In this document: positions 53,587 to 62,609 of the stretch, one piece after another
How positions within the stretch are numbered: position 1 is the first letter of the stretch
How the letters are laid out: every line of letters starts with the position of its first letter
Source: Mesorhizobium sp. B2-1-8
Lineage (GTDB): Bacteria; Pseudomonadota; Alphaproteobacteria; Rhizobiales; Rhizobiaceae
Assembly: GCF_006442545.2 (NCBI RefSeq)
Contig: NZ_CP083952.1
Location: 2,101,501 to 2,165,500 of the forward strand
Direction: 5' to 3'
DNA length: 64,000 nt
Notes under the pieces: generated by a model
The model's database searches: none
What the model was told of the DNA's origin: nothing
Seen by the model: the letters and a program-made list of their open reading frames with translations, nothing else
Position numbers and translations under genes: made by a program

Positions 53587-54297
53587 ATGGCTGATTCCGA
53601 CAATACCATGACTTTGCCCTTCGTCGCGCGCAAGACGGGTGCTGTAAGATCGGCGAGTGCGATCGACGAATCGCCAGCAGAAACGGAAATTCGGAGCGAG
53701 TCCGACCCATCAGCCGATCCTGCTGTGGCGGCTGCGAAAATGCCGACTATTCTCGCCGCAAGCCACAACGAGCCAGAATTGCATCCGGCAGCCCTACGCG
53801 ATCCCGCACTTCTGCTCGTGAGCGATTGGCGAAGGGCTCGGTACATCTCGATGCTGCTATGCCGTGTGCAGCAGCGGCTGGAGAGCCAAGTCATGGTCAA
53901 TCCCGGAATTCAGGGATTGACCACAGATTTACGGACCCGAGTTCAAAACCAAACGGTGCGGGCTCTTGGTGATCCACATGAGTATGCGGTTGCGCGGGAG
54001 GCCGAAGTCTTTGCGATGACCGAAGCACTGAAGCTTCAAGATTCTATCCCCGAAGTCGCGGCTACGTCGCTCATCGGCGTCATCGCTAAATTAGAAATGG
54101 TCGTCGGTGCTGATCGAGATATCGGCGACCCGACCGACTTCCCGTGGCCGCACATAGCTTCGGTACTGCGAGACTTAAAGGCCATCGCGGGAGGTTTGCC
54201 GGTTGGTCGCCGGAGCCGGGAAAGGACGCGGAGCGATGTTGCCAAGCATTGGGAGTCCGCAGTCAAGCTGGTCGCGGCGCTGAAAGCGGAAGGTTAG
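53587..54297 (+). CDS. Hypothetical protein of rhizobial island type
   Basis: Protein of 236 aa from the ATG at 53587, preceded by GGGAG; the frame is open from 53518. The first ~60 residues are low-complexity and acidic. The rest is helical and begins LLVSDWRRARYISMLLCRVQ, with a DRDIGDPTDFPWPHIASVLR turn and a basic end. No catalytic motif. It sits between the small regulator and the recombinase with its partner, the usual setting of such proteins in rhizobial elements. Function unknown. Confidence 0.55.
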   Translation: MADSDNTMTLPFVARKTGAVRSASAIDESPAETEIRSESDPSADPAVAAAKMPTILAASHNEPELHPAALRDPALLLVSDWRRARYISMLLCRVQQRLESQVMVNPGIQGLTTDLRTRVQNQTVRALGDPHEYAVAREAEVFAMTEALKLQDSIPEVAATSLIGVIAKLEMVVGADRDIGDPTDFPWPHIASVLRDLKAIAGGLPVGRRSRERTRSDVAKHWESAVKLVAALKAEG

Positions 54298-54492
54298 GTG
54301 GAGTACCGTGGCGATGAAGCGGTCTTGTGACCCTCACCACTTGTCGCCTGCAACCCGACCTTGACGATTGAGGCGAAACCGCATGGCGCAAGTCATTGCA
54401 CGCCGTGACCCTACGATATGAACTGCGCGCTTTTCTTCGCCGTCCGGTGAGCTCTGATGGCGGGTCGATCCACCATTGGGAGAGCGACCGCG

Positions 54493-54768
54493 ATGGCAGA
54501 GGAAACTCGGACCGGGCGACAGGCTTTGGCTCCGGCGAACGACAACGGCGACCTCGTTAGCCCCGAGGTTTGCCCCGAACTTCTGGCGTCGGCCAAGCTG
54601 GATCGGCTGGTGCTGGATATCGCACGGTTGGTCGGTCGGCAACTGGCGCGGGAGGCATTCGAGGCGGGCCAGGCGGCCAACGACAATCGGCCGGGCCGCC
54701 GAGAGGGAGAGGGCAGGGGGCCTGATGACAACCCTCTTGGGAACAGCAGAGAGGATCTGCCGCCATGA
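54493..54768 (+). CDS. Small protein upstream of the serine recombinase
   Basis: Protein of 91 aa from the ATG at 54493 with GGGAG at good spacing; the frame is open from 54457. LDRLVLDIARLVGRQLARE, then AFEAGQAANDNRPGRREG, resembles the short proteins repeatedly placed directly before large serine recombinases in rhizobia. It ends 33 bp before the recombinase start and is probably co-transcribed with it; a directionality or accessory factor is possible but unsupported. Confidence 0.55.
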   Translation: MAEETRTGRQALAPANDNGDLVSPEVCPELLASAKLDRLVLDIARLVGRQLAREAFEAGQAANDNRPGRREGEGRGPDDNPLGNSREDLPP

Positions 54769-54801
54769 CCCGTGTCGCAAACAAACGAAGTGGAATGGTC
54801 C

Positions 54802-56451
54802 ATGACTCGCGTTGCGCTGTACGCTCGCTATTCGTCCGACAACCAACGCGAAGCGTCCATCGAGGACCAACTGCGCCTTTGCCGAGAACACTCATTTAAA
54901 GAGAGGTGGACTGTCGTTGGGACCTATACCGATGCTGCCATATCTGGTTCTAGCATCGTCCGTCGACCAGACATTCAGCGGCTCCTGAATGATGCTCAGA
55001 GCGGACAGTTTGAGATCGTTCTTGCCGAGGCGCTTGATCGCCTCTCACGCGACCAGGAGGACGTGGCTGGTCTCTTCAAACGGCTGCGCTTCGCAGGCGT
55101 CAAGCTCGTCACCTTGTCCGAGGGAGCAGTCGACGAACTGCATGTCGGCCTCAAGGGAACGATGAACGCGCTATTCCTGCGTGATCTCGCGGTTAAGATC
55201 AGGCGCGGCCAGAGCGGACGAATATTGAACGGCTATGCGGCTGGTGGCCTTTCCTATGGCTATCGCGTCCTCAAAAAGCTCGACAAACACGGCGAACCGA
55301 TCCGCGGCCTGCGCGAGATCGATGAGATTCAAGCGCAGGTCGTGCGTAGAATCTTTCAGGAGTTTGCGGTTGGTCGATCAGCGCGTGCAATAGCTGCTGA
55401 CCTTAACAAAGAATGCATCCCATCGCCCTTTGGTGGCGCTTGGGGCGCCTCGACGATCAATGGAAATCTGAAGCGAAGAAGTGGCTTCCTGTACAACGAA
55501 ATCTATATCGGTCTGCTTGTTTTCAACCGTATCAAGATGGTCAAAGATCCAGAGACGGGGAAGCGCATCTCGCGACCGAACCCGCCCGAAGCGTGGCAGG
55601 TCATGGAGGTGTCGCATCTGCGCATCGTGGACGATGCGTTGTGGGAAGCAGCCCAAGCTCGCAAGAAGCTATATGGGGGTGCGAAACTCCATCATCGCCG
55701 ACGGCCGAAACATATGTTCTCAGGGCTTGTGCGCTGCGGCTGCTGTGGCGCTTCCTATACGGTGAAGAATCAAGACCAACTGGCCTGTGCCGCGCATCGT
55801 GAGAAAGGCACCTGCGTCAACAGCAGGACGATCCGTGTTGGCGACCTCGAAAAGCGTGTGCTTGCTGGCGTCCAGCGGCGATTGCTGGCGCCAGATGCCA
55901 TTGCGGGCTTCCTTGCCGAATATCACGCCGAGCAAAAGCGGCTGAATGCGATGAACCGCCAACGGAATAAGGAAGCTGAGAAGCGGCTCATCGGCATCGA
56001 CAGGCAGATCGCCAATATCGTCGATGCCATTGCCGACGGTGTCTCGACGGCCAGCATGAGATCGAAGTTGCTAGACCTCGAGAGCGAGAAGGAAAGTCTA
56101 GCGCGAGAGCTTCAGGCCATGGCAGCCGCTGAAAGCATCGTGGAGTTTCACCCGGCGGCGGTCGAGGCTTATCGCCGGAAGGTGTCAGAACTTCAGCAAG
56201 TGCTACAATCAGACGAAAGCGAGCGTCATGAGGCAGCAAGGATTGTCCGCTCACTGGTTGCGAGGATCGATGTCATTCCGACGGAGGGTAGGGGGCGGGT
56301 TGAGCTCAAGGTTCACGGTGCGTTGGCGGAGCTCCTCAATCTGGCAAACCGCAATCCAGGAGAGGCGCCCAACGCTGTATTGATGGTAGCGGGAGAGCGC
56401 TACCGCCTTTCCCCCCACTCACCAAACCATCAGTTCCGGCTTCGCTGCTGA
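54802..56451 (+). CDS. Large serine recombinase (integrase of the island)
   Basis: Site-specific serine recombinase of 549 aa from the ATG at 54802; the frame is open from 54772. MTRVALYARYSSDNQREASI holds the catalytic Ser (S11 in the Y-A-R-x-S pattern). The resolvase catalytic domain is followed by the recombinase domain (GLSYGYRVLKKLDKHGEPIR), a zinc ribbon (LVRCGCCGASYTVKNQDQLA, then CVNSRT) and a coiled coil to about residue 470. All elements are intact, so the enzyme may be active in integration or excision. Its last ~55 codons (56246-56407) are repeated 23 kb upstream at 33013-33174. No att core was identified. Confidence 0.93.
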   Translation: MTRVALYARYSSDNQREASIEDQLRLCREHSFKERWTVVGTYTDAAISGSSIVRRPDIQRLLNDAQSGQFEIVLAEALDRLSRDQEDVAGLFKRLRFAGVKLVTLSEGAVDELHVGLKGTMNALFLRDLAVKIRRGQSGRILNGYAAGGLSYGYRVLKKLDKHGEPIRGLREIDEIQAQVVRRIFQEFAVGRSARAIAADLNKECIPSPFGGAWGASTINGNLKRRSGFLYNEIYIGLLVFNRIKMVKDPETGKRISRPNPPEAWQVMEVSHLRIVDDALWEAAQARKKLYGGAKLHHRRRPKHMFSGLVRCGCCGASYTVKNQDQLACAAHREKGTCVNSRTIRVGDLEKRVLAGVQRRLLAPDAIAGFLAEYHAEQKRLNAMNRQRNKEAEKRLIGIDRQIANIVDAIADGVSTASMRSKLLDLESEKESLARELQAMAAAESIVEFHPAAVEAYRRKVSELQQVLQSDESERHEAARIVRSLVARIDVIPTEGRGRVELKVHGALAELLNLANRNPGEAPNAVLMVAGERYRLSPHSPNHQFRLRC

Positions 56452-56619
56452 GAAAAAGCAGCATGGCTGTGCGACGGTGGATGTCGATATGTTCTTAACC
56501 GTCAGCATTTCGAGTGAAGTAGGGTCCCTGTGGCGACTGTCGATGTGTCGGGCTTGAAGCCAGGACATTGACTATACCCCCGATAGGCATGCGCTCAACT
56601 CGGTTGCTAGCCTATGTGA

Positions 56620-58164
56620 TCAGGGAACAACCAGTTCGATAAGGAATGGCCCCTTGCGTCGAAATGACATCGTCAGCAATTCCGCGAAACGCTCCATCGT
56701 AGCCGCTTGTGCCGCTTCGACGCCGTAGCCTTTTGCCAGATCGATCCAGCTGATCGATGGGTTCTCTAGGCTCATCATGTCCAGCGCGACGCGCCCCGGA
56801 TTGGCGCCGACATTTGCAAACTCGCCGAGGAGAATTGCGTACTTCCGGTTTGAAAGAATGATCGTCGTGACGTCCAGTTTTTCGCGCGCCTGTGTCCACA
56901 GGCCTTGTGCGGAATAGAGTGCGGACCCATCCGCTTGCAGGTTTACGGTCCTTCGGCCTGGCGCGCCGATGGCCGCTCCCGTCGCGAGCGGAATACCCGC
57001 ACCGATCGCGCCGCCCGTAAGCTGCAGCCAGTCGTGCTGGGCTGCACCCTTTGTGCCGGAGAAGAAATCTCGACCGAAGCTGACGCTCTCATCCACGATG
57101 ACGCTTTGCTCGGGTAAAAGGGCGCTCAGCGCTTGTGCGACCGCCTGCGAGGTAACCGTCCCGGTCGGGGGCGATAGCTTTTCTCTGGCGGCGGGAGAGA
57201 TCGCATGATCCGCAGCGCCCAGTTCGTCCGCAAGCCGCGAAAGCGCATCGTTCAGATCCTGTTCCGGTCGAGCGAGGACATGAACTACCGCCTCTCTTGG
57301 CTCGGCTGAAGCAGGCTTGTCCGGATAGGCAAAGAAAGCCACGGGTCGGGTTGCGCCCACCAGGATGACGTTTGAAACGTCTGATAGCACCTTCACGGCC
57401 TGGTCTATGGAGTAGGGCAGTCGTGTGACCGGATATCTCCCTTCGCCGCGTTCGATGCGGGCATTTGAAACGGGGGCATAAAGCCTTGCCCTCGTTGCGG
57501 CGGCGATTCTGCTTGCCAGTTCAAGCTGAGGCGCCTGCAATGCCATGCCACCAAGAATGATCGCCGCCTGCCGACCGGAACGCAGCAGGCGCGTCGCCGT
57601 CACCACGGTGTCAGGGCTCACTTGCGGGGCGCTGGAGGCAGGGCGGGGCAACCCCACGATACTGCCCGGGTTCCAGCAGGCATCCGACGGCAATATGAGG
57701 GTAGCTATGCCGCCCGGACTTTGCAGCGAGGCTTCGACGGCGGCCGCGGCATCTTCTCCAACGGTGTGCGAACTCGCCGATGTTCTGACCCATCGCGAAA
57801 CCGGACGCGACCAGCCTTCGGTATCGGCCGTCAGCGGTGCGTCGATCGGGCGGTGATAGGTCGCCTGATCGCCGACCAGGTTGACGATTGGAGTGTTCGC
57901 GCGTCGTGCGTTGTGAAGGTTGGCGAGACCGTTTGCCAGGCCCGGGCCGCAATGCAGCAAGGTGGCTGCTGGCTTGCCGGTCATTCGTGCATAGCCGTCC
58001 GCGGCGCCCGTCACCACGCCTTCGAACAGGCCAAGCACGCAGCGCATACCGGCAATCCGGTCCAGCGCTGCAACAAAGTGCATTTCGCTGGTTCCCGGAT
58101 TGGCGAAACATGTGTCCACCCCGCACGCCAGCAAGGTTCTGACCAGGCTCTCGGCACCGTTCAT
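56620..58164 (-). CDS. ThDP-dependent decarboxylase/acetolactate synthase-like enzyme
   Basis: Predicted thiamine-diphosphate enzyme, 514 aa. LGLFEGVVTGAADGYARMTG has the catalytic Glu (E48) that activates ThDP, and GGAIGAGIPLATGAAIG precedes the Mg/ThDP motif NLQADGSALYSAQGLW...SNRKYAIL. The middle domain has the benzoylformate-decarboxylase/ALS-like layout. As the last of three minus-strand genes after an SMP-30 lactonase and a 2-hydroxyacid dehydrogenase, it would fit decarboxylating a 2-keto acid (inference). The upstream gene ends 19 bp before it. Confidence 0.83.
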   Translation of the reverse strand: MNGAESLVRTLLACGVDTCFANPGTSEMHFVAALDRIAGMRCVLGLFEGVVTGAADGYARMTGKPAATLLHCGPGLANGLANLHNARRANTPIVNLVGDQATYHRPIDAPLTADTEGWSRPVSRWVRTSASSHTVGEDAAAAVEASLQSPGGIATLILPSDACWNPGSIVGLPRPASSAPQVSPDTVVTATRLLRSGRQAAIILGGMALQAPQLELASRIAAATRARLYAPVSNARIERGEGRYPVTRLPYSIDQAVKVLSDVSNVILVGATRPVAFFAYPDKPASAEPREAVVHVLARPEQDLNDALSRLADELGAADHAISPAAREKLSPPTGTVTSQAVAQALSALLPEQSVIVDESVSFGRDFFSGTKGAAQHDWLQLTGGAIGAGIPLATGAAIGAPGRRTVNLQADGSALYSAQGLWTQAREKLDVTTIILSNRKYAILLGEFANVGANPGRVALDMMSLENPSISWIDLAKGYGVEAAQAATMERFAELLTMSFRRKGPFLIELVVP

Positions 58165-58183
58165 GATTTTTCCGTTCGATCTC

Positions 58184-59641
58184 TCAAGATGTCACCTCAG
58201 AGGCTGGCTGGGCTCCCTGATAGCGCGCTACGCCGATCCCTCCAGGTGACGTGACCGCCTTGAGGGCCGAAGCAAGATCCTTCAATTTCTGTGGGGTGTA
58301 GGCATCGTAGTAGGCTTGGTTCTTGCGGCCGATTGCGTGCTCGGCGCTGAAGCTGCCGCCGAAGTCGTTGACGACGATATCCACCACCCAGTCGCGGACG
58401 CGTCTTTCGAATGTGCTGTCGGCGGCACTTGTGCCGTCCTTCGACGCGACCAGATTGAAATGCACGCCGCCATCGCCGATATGGCCGAAATCGTAGATCG
58501 AAACGTCTGGGAATTTCTGCGGGATTTCGATCGCCATTCGTTCGCAGAACGCCATTAGTTGCCCGCGGCGGAACGAAAGATCAAAGGCGACAAGCTTGCC
58601 CAGATGCTTGACCCCTTCGGAAAGCGCATGCCGCAGCGACCAGATCTCATGTGGTGGCCCGAAGATTGCATCCTCGAGCAGACCATCCTCGCTTTCCCAG
58701 ATTTCAGCGAGCACGTTTTCGAGTGCCTCGGGGAGAGGCTGCTCGCCCTGGCGTGGTTCCCAGCTGCGCGTGATCTCGGCAAGAATGACATGATTGGGTA
58801 TCAGGCCGCCCTGGAACGGGTTTCTCAGCGACGGGATGTGAGCCAAGGTCGCTGCGATCGCATTACCCGACATGCCTTCGAAGGCTGTCAGGTAGGCGCC
58901 GAGCCGGGCTTCCATGGCATTGAGCAGCGGCATGACTTTGGCCGGATTCCTCGGCACCAGCAGTGCTGCCGCCGTCTGGCGGGGCAGCCGCTCCAGATTG
59001 AGAACGCATTCGGTGATCAGACCGAAAGCCCCCGACGTGCCGATGAACAAGTGCTTCCAGTCGACACCGGTGTTGTTCTTGCGCAGGTCGGAATTCAGGT
59101 CGAGGACAGTTCCGTGTTCGTCCGCCAGCACGACCGTTATGCCCAACGTATTCTTGCGGACATCGCCAAATCTCAGGAAGCGTGCGCCTCCGGTGTTGGT
59201 CGCCAGCATGCCGCCCAGCCCCGGATCGGCACCGAGATCGATGGGGAAAAAGAGCCCGTGTGGTTCCAATCGCGCATTGAGTTCGGACAGCCGCATTCCC
59301 GCATCGGCACGAACGGATCGGTTGTCGAGGTCAAGTTCGAATTTCCGGTTCATCCGATCGATACTCAGAACCGCCTGCCGGCCGCTGGCATCGGGTGTTG
59401 ATGCCGCGACCACTCCGGTGTTTCCCGCCTGCGGCACGATATGGACTCTCTCTTGCACGCAATAGGAGATCGCGGCAGCAGCTTGCTGCGTCGTCGCCGG
59501 ACGCATGACAAAGGCTGATTTTCCCTGGTCGAACCGGGCGCCGGCTTCATAGGGGACCATGTCGGTGCCGGTCAGCACGCCATTGTCGCCAAGGACGGCG
59601 CGTAGTTCCGCAACATGGCGTTCGATCTCGATTGCTGACAT
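58184..59641 (-). CDS. FAD-linked 2-hydroxyacid dehydrogenase (GlcD/D-2HG type)
   Basis: Predicted flavoprotein of 485 aa from the ATG at 59641 (GGAACGAG before it); the frame is open to 59704. It has the vanillyl-alcohol-oxidase-type FAD domain (IVPQAGNTGVVAASTP; DLGADPGLGGMLATNTGGAR) and the C-terminal oxidase cap (IYDFGHIGDGGVHFNLV; AEHAIGRKNQAYYD). Members oxidise D-lactate, glycolate or D-2-hydroxyglutarate to 2-keto acids, passing electrons to a quinone or electron-transfer protein. The specific acid is not deducible. It lies 62 bp downstream of the lactonase gene. Confidence 0.87.
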   Translation of the reverse strand: MSAIEIERHVAELRAVLGDNGVLTGTDMVPYEAGARFDQGKSAFVMRPATTQQAAAAISYCVQERVHIVPQAGNTGVVAASTPDASGRQAVLSIDRMNRKFELDLDNRSVRADAGMRLSELNARLEPHGLFFPIDLGADPGLGGMLATNTGGARFLRFGDVRKNTLGITVVLADEHGTVLDLNSDLRKNNTGVDWKHLFIGTSGAFGLITECVLNLERLPRQTAAALLVPRNPAKVMPLLNAMEARLGAYLTAFEGMSGNAIAATLAHIPSLRNPFQGGLIPNHVILAEITRSWEPRQGEQPLPEALENVLAEIWESEDGLLEDAIFGPPHEIWSLRHALSEGVKHLGKLVAFDLSFRRGQLMAFCERMAIEIPQKFPDVSIYDFGHIGDGGVHFNLVASKDGTSAADSTFERRVRDWVVDIVVNDFGGSFSAEHAIGRKNQAYYDAYTPQKLKDLASALKAVTSPGGIGVARYQGAQPASEVTS

Positions 59642-59703
59642 TCTCGTTCCGCTGTTTCCGTTGGGATTGGAGTGCGTGTGCGCGCCGGCGAAGTCGATGC
59701 GCA

Positions 59704-60594
59704 TCAGCCGGGCGAGCCGAACTGTCCGACAGGTGTTCCAGGCACGGTCACCCTGAAGCTTATCAGCGAGCCGCTGCTGGTCTTGTCGGATGTGATCGTG
59801 GAGAGAGACGTCACAAAAAGGGTTCGCAGATCGCTTCCGCCAAAGCAGGGCATGGTGGGGGCATCGAGCGGCACCTCCACCGGGTCGAGCATGAAACCAT
59901 CAGGCGTTATTCTATTGAGCCGTCCCGCCGAGACGCCGGCGCTCCAGTATGTTCCCTCCTGATCGACGGCCGCGCCGTCCGGCAGGCCCCTCATCTCGTC
60001 GAGAAGGGCAATCATGCGACCGTTTGAAATGGCCCCGGTCGTGGCGTCGAAATCGAACGCCTGGATGAACGGCCCACGGGAGTCCGCGTGATACATGGTC
60101 CGTCCATCCGGGCTCCAGGCCAGTCCGTTTGAGACGTAAAGCCCATCGAGGACCTTCCTGCTTCGTCCATCAGGCGTGATGCGATGAAGAGCGCCGGAAA
60201 GCGCCCTTGGCACCGCATCATGCATGCTGCCGACCCAGAAACAGCCATCCGGTCCGACCTTCCCGTCGTTGAGACGGTTCATGGTCATTTCGGGCTCTGG
60301 ATGCACCAGAAAGTCCAGACGCTGCGTTGCCGGATCGAAGAGATGGATGCCGCTGCGCAAGGCCACGACGATAAGGCCTGCATTGGCCATGCCAATGCTG
60401 CCGACCTCGCATGGCATCCTGTAGTCCGCGATGACGCCGGAGATTGGGTCAAGGCTGTAGATGGCCGGACGCAGGATGTCGACGAACCAGAGGATGGAAC
60501 GAACGGGATCCCACACCGGGCTCTCACCAATCTCGAGCCCGAAATCGATGCAGGTCTCGAACGGATTGGTTGTTATGGGCACTTCTATCTCCAC
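59704..60594 (-). CDS. SMP-30/gluconolactonase family lactonase
   Basis: Predicted metal-dependent lactonase of 296 aa, using the GTG at 60594, which has GGAG 6 bp upstream. The frame opens at a TTG (60648) inside the operator-like site, which is unlikely; another GTG at 60582 is possible. Six-bladed propeller motifs include GESPVWD (metal Glu), NRLNDGKVGPDGCFWVGSM and VSNGLAWSPDGRTMYHADS (Asp ligand). Family members hydrolyse sugar or aldonic lactones. Here the product may be the hydroxy acid used by the next gene. Cytoplasmic, no signal peptide. Confidence 0.85.
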   Translation of the reverse strand: MEIEVPITTNPFETCIDFGLEIGESPVWDPVRSILWFVDILRPAIYSLDPISGVIADYRMPCEVGSIGMANAGLIVVALRSGIHLFDPATQRLDFLVHPEPEMTMNRLNDGKVGPDGCFWVGSMHDAVPRALSGALHRITPDGRSRKVLDGLYVSNGLAWSPDGRTMYHADSRGPFIQAFDFDATTGAISNGRMIALLDEMRGLPDGAAVDQEGTYWSAGVSAGRLNRITPDGFMLDPVEVPLDAPTMPCFGGSDLRTLFVTSLSTITSDKTSSGSLISFRVTVPGTPVGQFGSPG

Positions 60595-60635
60595 CTTGCA
60601 CTCCAAGACAGTCGGCGTCCGATGCGATGTCAAAA

Positions 60636-60652
60636 TTTGATATAGCAAAATT
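60636..60652. promoter_or_regulatory. Operator-like site near the lactonase start
   Basis: TTTGATATAGCAAAATT lies 42 bp upstream of the chosen lactonase start and is nearly the same as 60891-60906. A third half-site, TTGATATTGTC, follows directly at 60653-60663. The shared core TGATATA[GT]CAAA suggests one regulator, GntR or a similar type, acting on both transcripts; no regulator gene is in view. Confidence 0.45.
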
Positions 60653-60865
60653 GTTGATATTGTCGACTGCTGATCTTGGCTGCGGCGGCCATATTTCTTG
60701 GAGAGGGGAATTTTTCGACGGGATTTTGGACGAAACCACCCCGTGGCGGGTGGACTCGGCGGAGCCAGAAATCAGGGGTTGATGCTAGAAATTGCCCGAC
60801 AAGGAGGGGTTTCATTGCGAAACGCTCGGGGTGGAGGTCGTGTGCCTATCGGCCAAAAAAAGAGA

Positions 60866-60896
60866 TTGACAGCCATTCACGATTGGCATTTATGAT
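60866..60896 (+). promoter_or_regulatory. Promoter candidate for the ABC importer
   Basis: TTGACA (60866-60871) and TATGAT (60891-60896) are near-consensus sigma-70 elements, though the 19-bp spacer is longer than ideal. The -10 hexamer lies inside the operator-like site, so bound regulator would block it. Confidence 0.4.
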
Positions 60897-60906
60897 ATAT
60901 CAAATT
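60891..60906. promoter_or_regulatory. Operator-like site upstream of the ABC importer
   Basis: TATGATATATCAAATT includes the perfect 10-bp palindrome TGATATATCA (60892-60901). It is 44 bp before the substrate-binding protein start and resembles the site at 60636-60652. Confidence 0.5.
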
Positions 60907-60950
60907 AAGCGCTCTGAGCTGAATCAGGCGGACAACAAGGGGAATGAGCA

Positions 60951-62570
60951 ATGATCAAGACAGCTGATATGCCCAGCACCAGGCGCGCAATCCGGGCCGG
61001 CCTCCTTTCAACCACGGTGGCTGTAATGCTGGCCTCCTCGTTTGGCGCCGTGTCGGCGCAGGAGAAGCCGTTGATCATCGCGCGCAACCTGGCCGTCAAT
61101 TCGCTCGACCCGGCGCGAACCTCCTGCGACACCTGCAATATCTTCCTCTATGCAATCTATGAGACGCTCGTGCGCCTGGGCGACGACAACAAGACCATCA
61201 ATCCGGCCTTGGCGCAGAAGTGGGACGTCAACGGTGACAACACGGAATTCACGTTTCACCTGAATCCGAAGGCTGTCTTCGCCGATGGATCGCCGGTCGA
61301 GGCCAAGGATGTGAAGTGGTCGTGGGATCGGCTGACCAATTTGCAGGGTGGCATGGCCTGGCTGTTCGAAGCGGTGAAGTCGATCGAGACGCCGGATGCG
61401 CACACGGTGGTCGTCAAGCTCACCCAGCCCGACTCCGAATTTCTGGGAAAGGTGATTGCGCCCTACGCAGGCATCGTGAACAGCAAAATCGCCATCGAGC
61501 ATGGCGCCAAGGCCGGCAAGGACGATGCCGCCACCGACTCCGCCGAGCCCTGGTTCCTCGCCAATTCCGCCGGGAGTGGTCCCTACGCTCTGGAATCCTA
61601 CAGCCCAAATGATGAACTGCGGTTCAAGCGCAACGCGGCCTATTGGGACAAGCCCGCTGCCATCGATGAGATTGTCATCAAACAGACGAAGGACTCGGTT
61701 GCCCAGGCGCAGGTGCTGCAGAGTGGCGATGTCGATATCGCCATGCAGATCGCACCCGACACCGCCAAGACAATCAACGCGCCTGGCGTTACCGTGGAGA
61801 CTGTTCCGTCGTACAATTTCATCTACATGGCGATCAGCCCGGGAGCGAAATCCAACAAGGTGCCGATGGACGCAAAGGTCCGCCAGGCAATCGCCTATGC
61901 GCTCGACTATCAGGGCATTATCGACTTTACCATCGGCGGCGCCGGCAAGATGGTGCCGGTGGCGATTCCGAACGGTTTCCCGGGAACCGACGGTCTGCCG
62001 ATGCCCGTCCATGATGTGGAGAAGGCAAAGGCCCTTCTCAAGGAAGCGGGACTGGCGGACGGGTTCGACATGGAGTCGGTGTTCCCGAACGAGAATTACT
62101 ATGGTGTCGACATGTCGACCTTAATGCAACTTGTCCAGCAGGACCTGGCCAAGGTCAACATCCGGCTCCAACTGAAGCCGGTTACCTTCCCCGTCTGGCT
62201 GGACACGGTCAAAGGCGATGGAACGTCGCTTACGGCGTCCTTCTACGCGCCCGACTATTACGGCACCGACCAGTATGTGAAGACATTCGGAATGATCCCG
62301 GGCACGCGCTGGCTGAAGCGTTCTGGAGCGGAGCGGGTGCAGGGCGTCGTCAACCTGAAGGAGAAGGAGTTGCTGGACAAAGCGGTCGCATCGCCCACCG
62401 AGGCGCGCGACAAGCTTTACAACGAGATCGCGCTGGAGATGATCAAGGATCGCGTGATCGTCCCGTTGGTCGGGCCGGACACGGTGCTTGCCTACAGCAG
62501 CAAGGTGCAAGGCATGAAGTACAGCGTCACGTCGGTGCTGCCGTTGCAGGACCTGAGCATCAAGAAATAA
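60951..62570 (+). CDS. ABC importer substrate-binding protein (Dpp/Opp type)
   Basis: Predicted periplasmic solute-binding protein of family 5, 539 aa, ATG after AAGGGGAATGAG. A signal peptide of ~32 residues ends VSAQEKP. Family features are NPALAQKWDVNGDNTEFTFH, FADGSPVEAKDVKWSWDRL, ALESYSPNDELRFKRNAAYW and MDAKVRQAIAYALDYQGII. Such proteins bind oligopeptides but in rhizobia also many sugars, opines and other solutes. It begins an operon with two permeases. Its adjacency to the lactonase operon suggests a carbohydrate-acid or related ligand, not a peptide (inference). Confidence 0.92.
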   Translation: MIKTADMPSTRRAIRAGLLSTTVAVMLASSFGAVSAQEKPLIIARNLAVNSLDPARTSCDTCNIFLYAIYETLVRLGDDNKTINPALAQKWDVNGDNTEFTFHLNPKAVFADGSPVEAKDVKWSWDRLTNLQGGMAWLFEAVKSIETPDAHTVVVKLTQPDSEFLGKVIAPYAGIVNSKIAIEHGAKAGKDDAATDSAEPWFLANSAGSGPYALESYSPNDELRFKRNAAYWDKPAAIDEIVIKQTKDSVAQAQVLQSGDVDIAMQIAPDTAKTINAPGVTVETVPSYNFIYMAISPGAKSNKVPMDAKVRQAIAYALDYQGIIDFTIGGAGKMVPVAIPNGFPGTDGLPMPVHDVEKAKALLKEAGLADGFDMESVFPNENYYGVDMSTLMQLVQQDLAKVNIRLQLKPVTFPVWLDTVKGDGTSLTASFYAPDYYGTDQYVKTFGMIPGTRWLKRSGAERVQGVVNLKEKELLDKAVASPTEARDKLYNEIALEMIKDRVIVPLVGPDTVLAYSSKVQGMKYSVTSVLPLQDLSIKK

Positions 62571-62609
62571 CGCCGAGCCGCGGAGTGGCCTGATCGAGAG
62601 TTCGAATCC

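Larger units (their letters stand above)
60595..60950. promoter_or_regulatory. Divergent control region between lactonase operon and ABC importer
   Basis: These 356 bp contain no gene. Two similar operator-like sites lie at the edges (separate entries) with a promoter candidate beside the second. Short inverted repeats in the middle (GGGTTTCATTGCGAAACGC near 60813) could be further regulator contacts. Confidence 0.5.

Noticed and set aside
61008..62012. 334-codon frame antisense to the solute-binding protein
   Set aside because: Shadow of a clear periplasmic binding protein gene.
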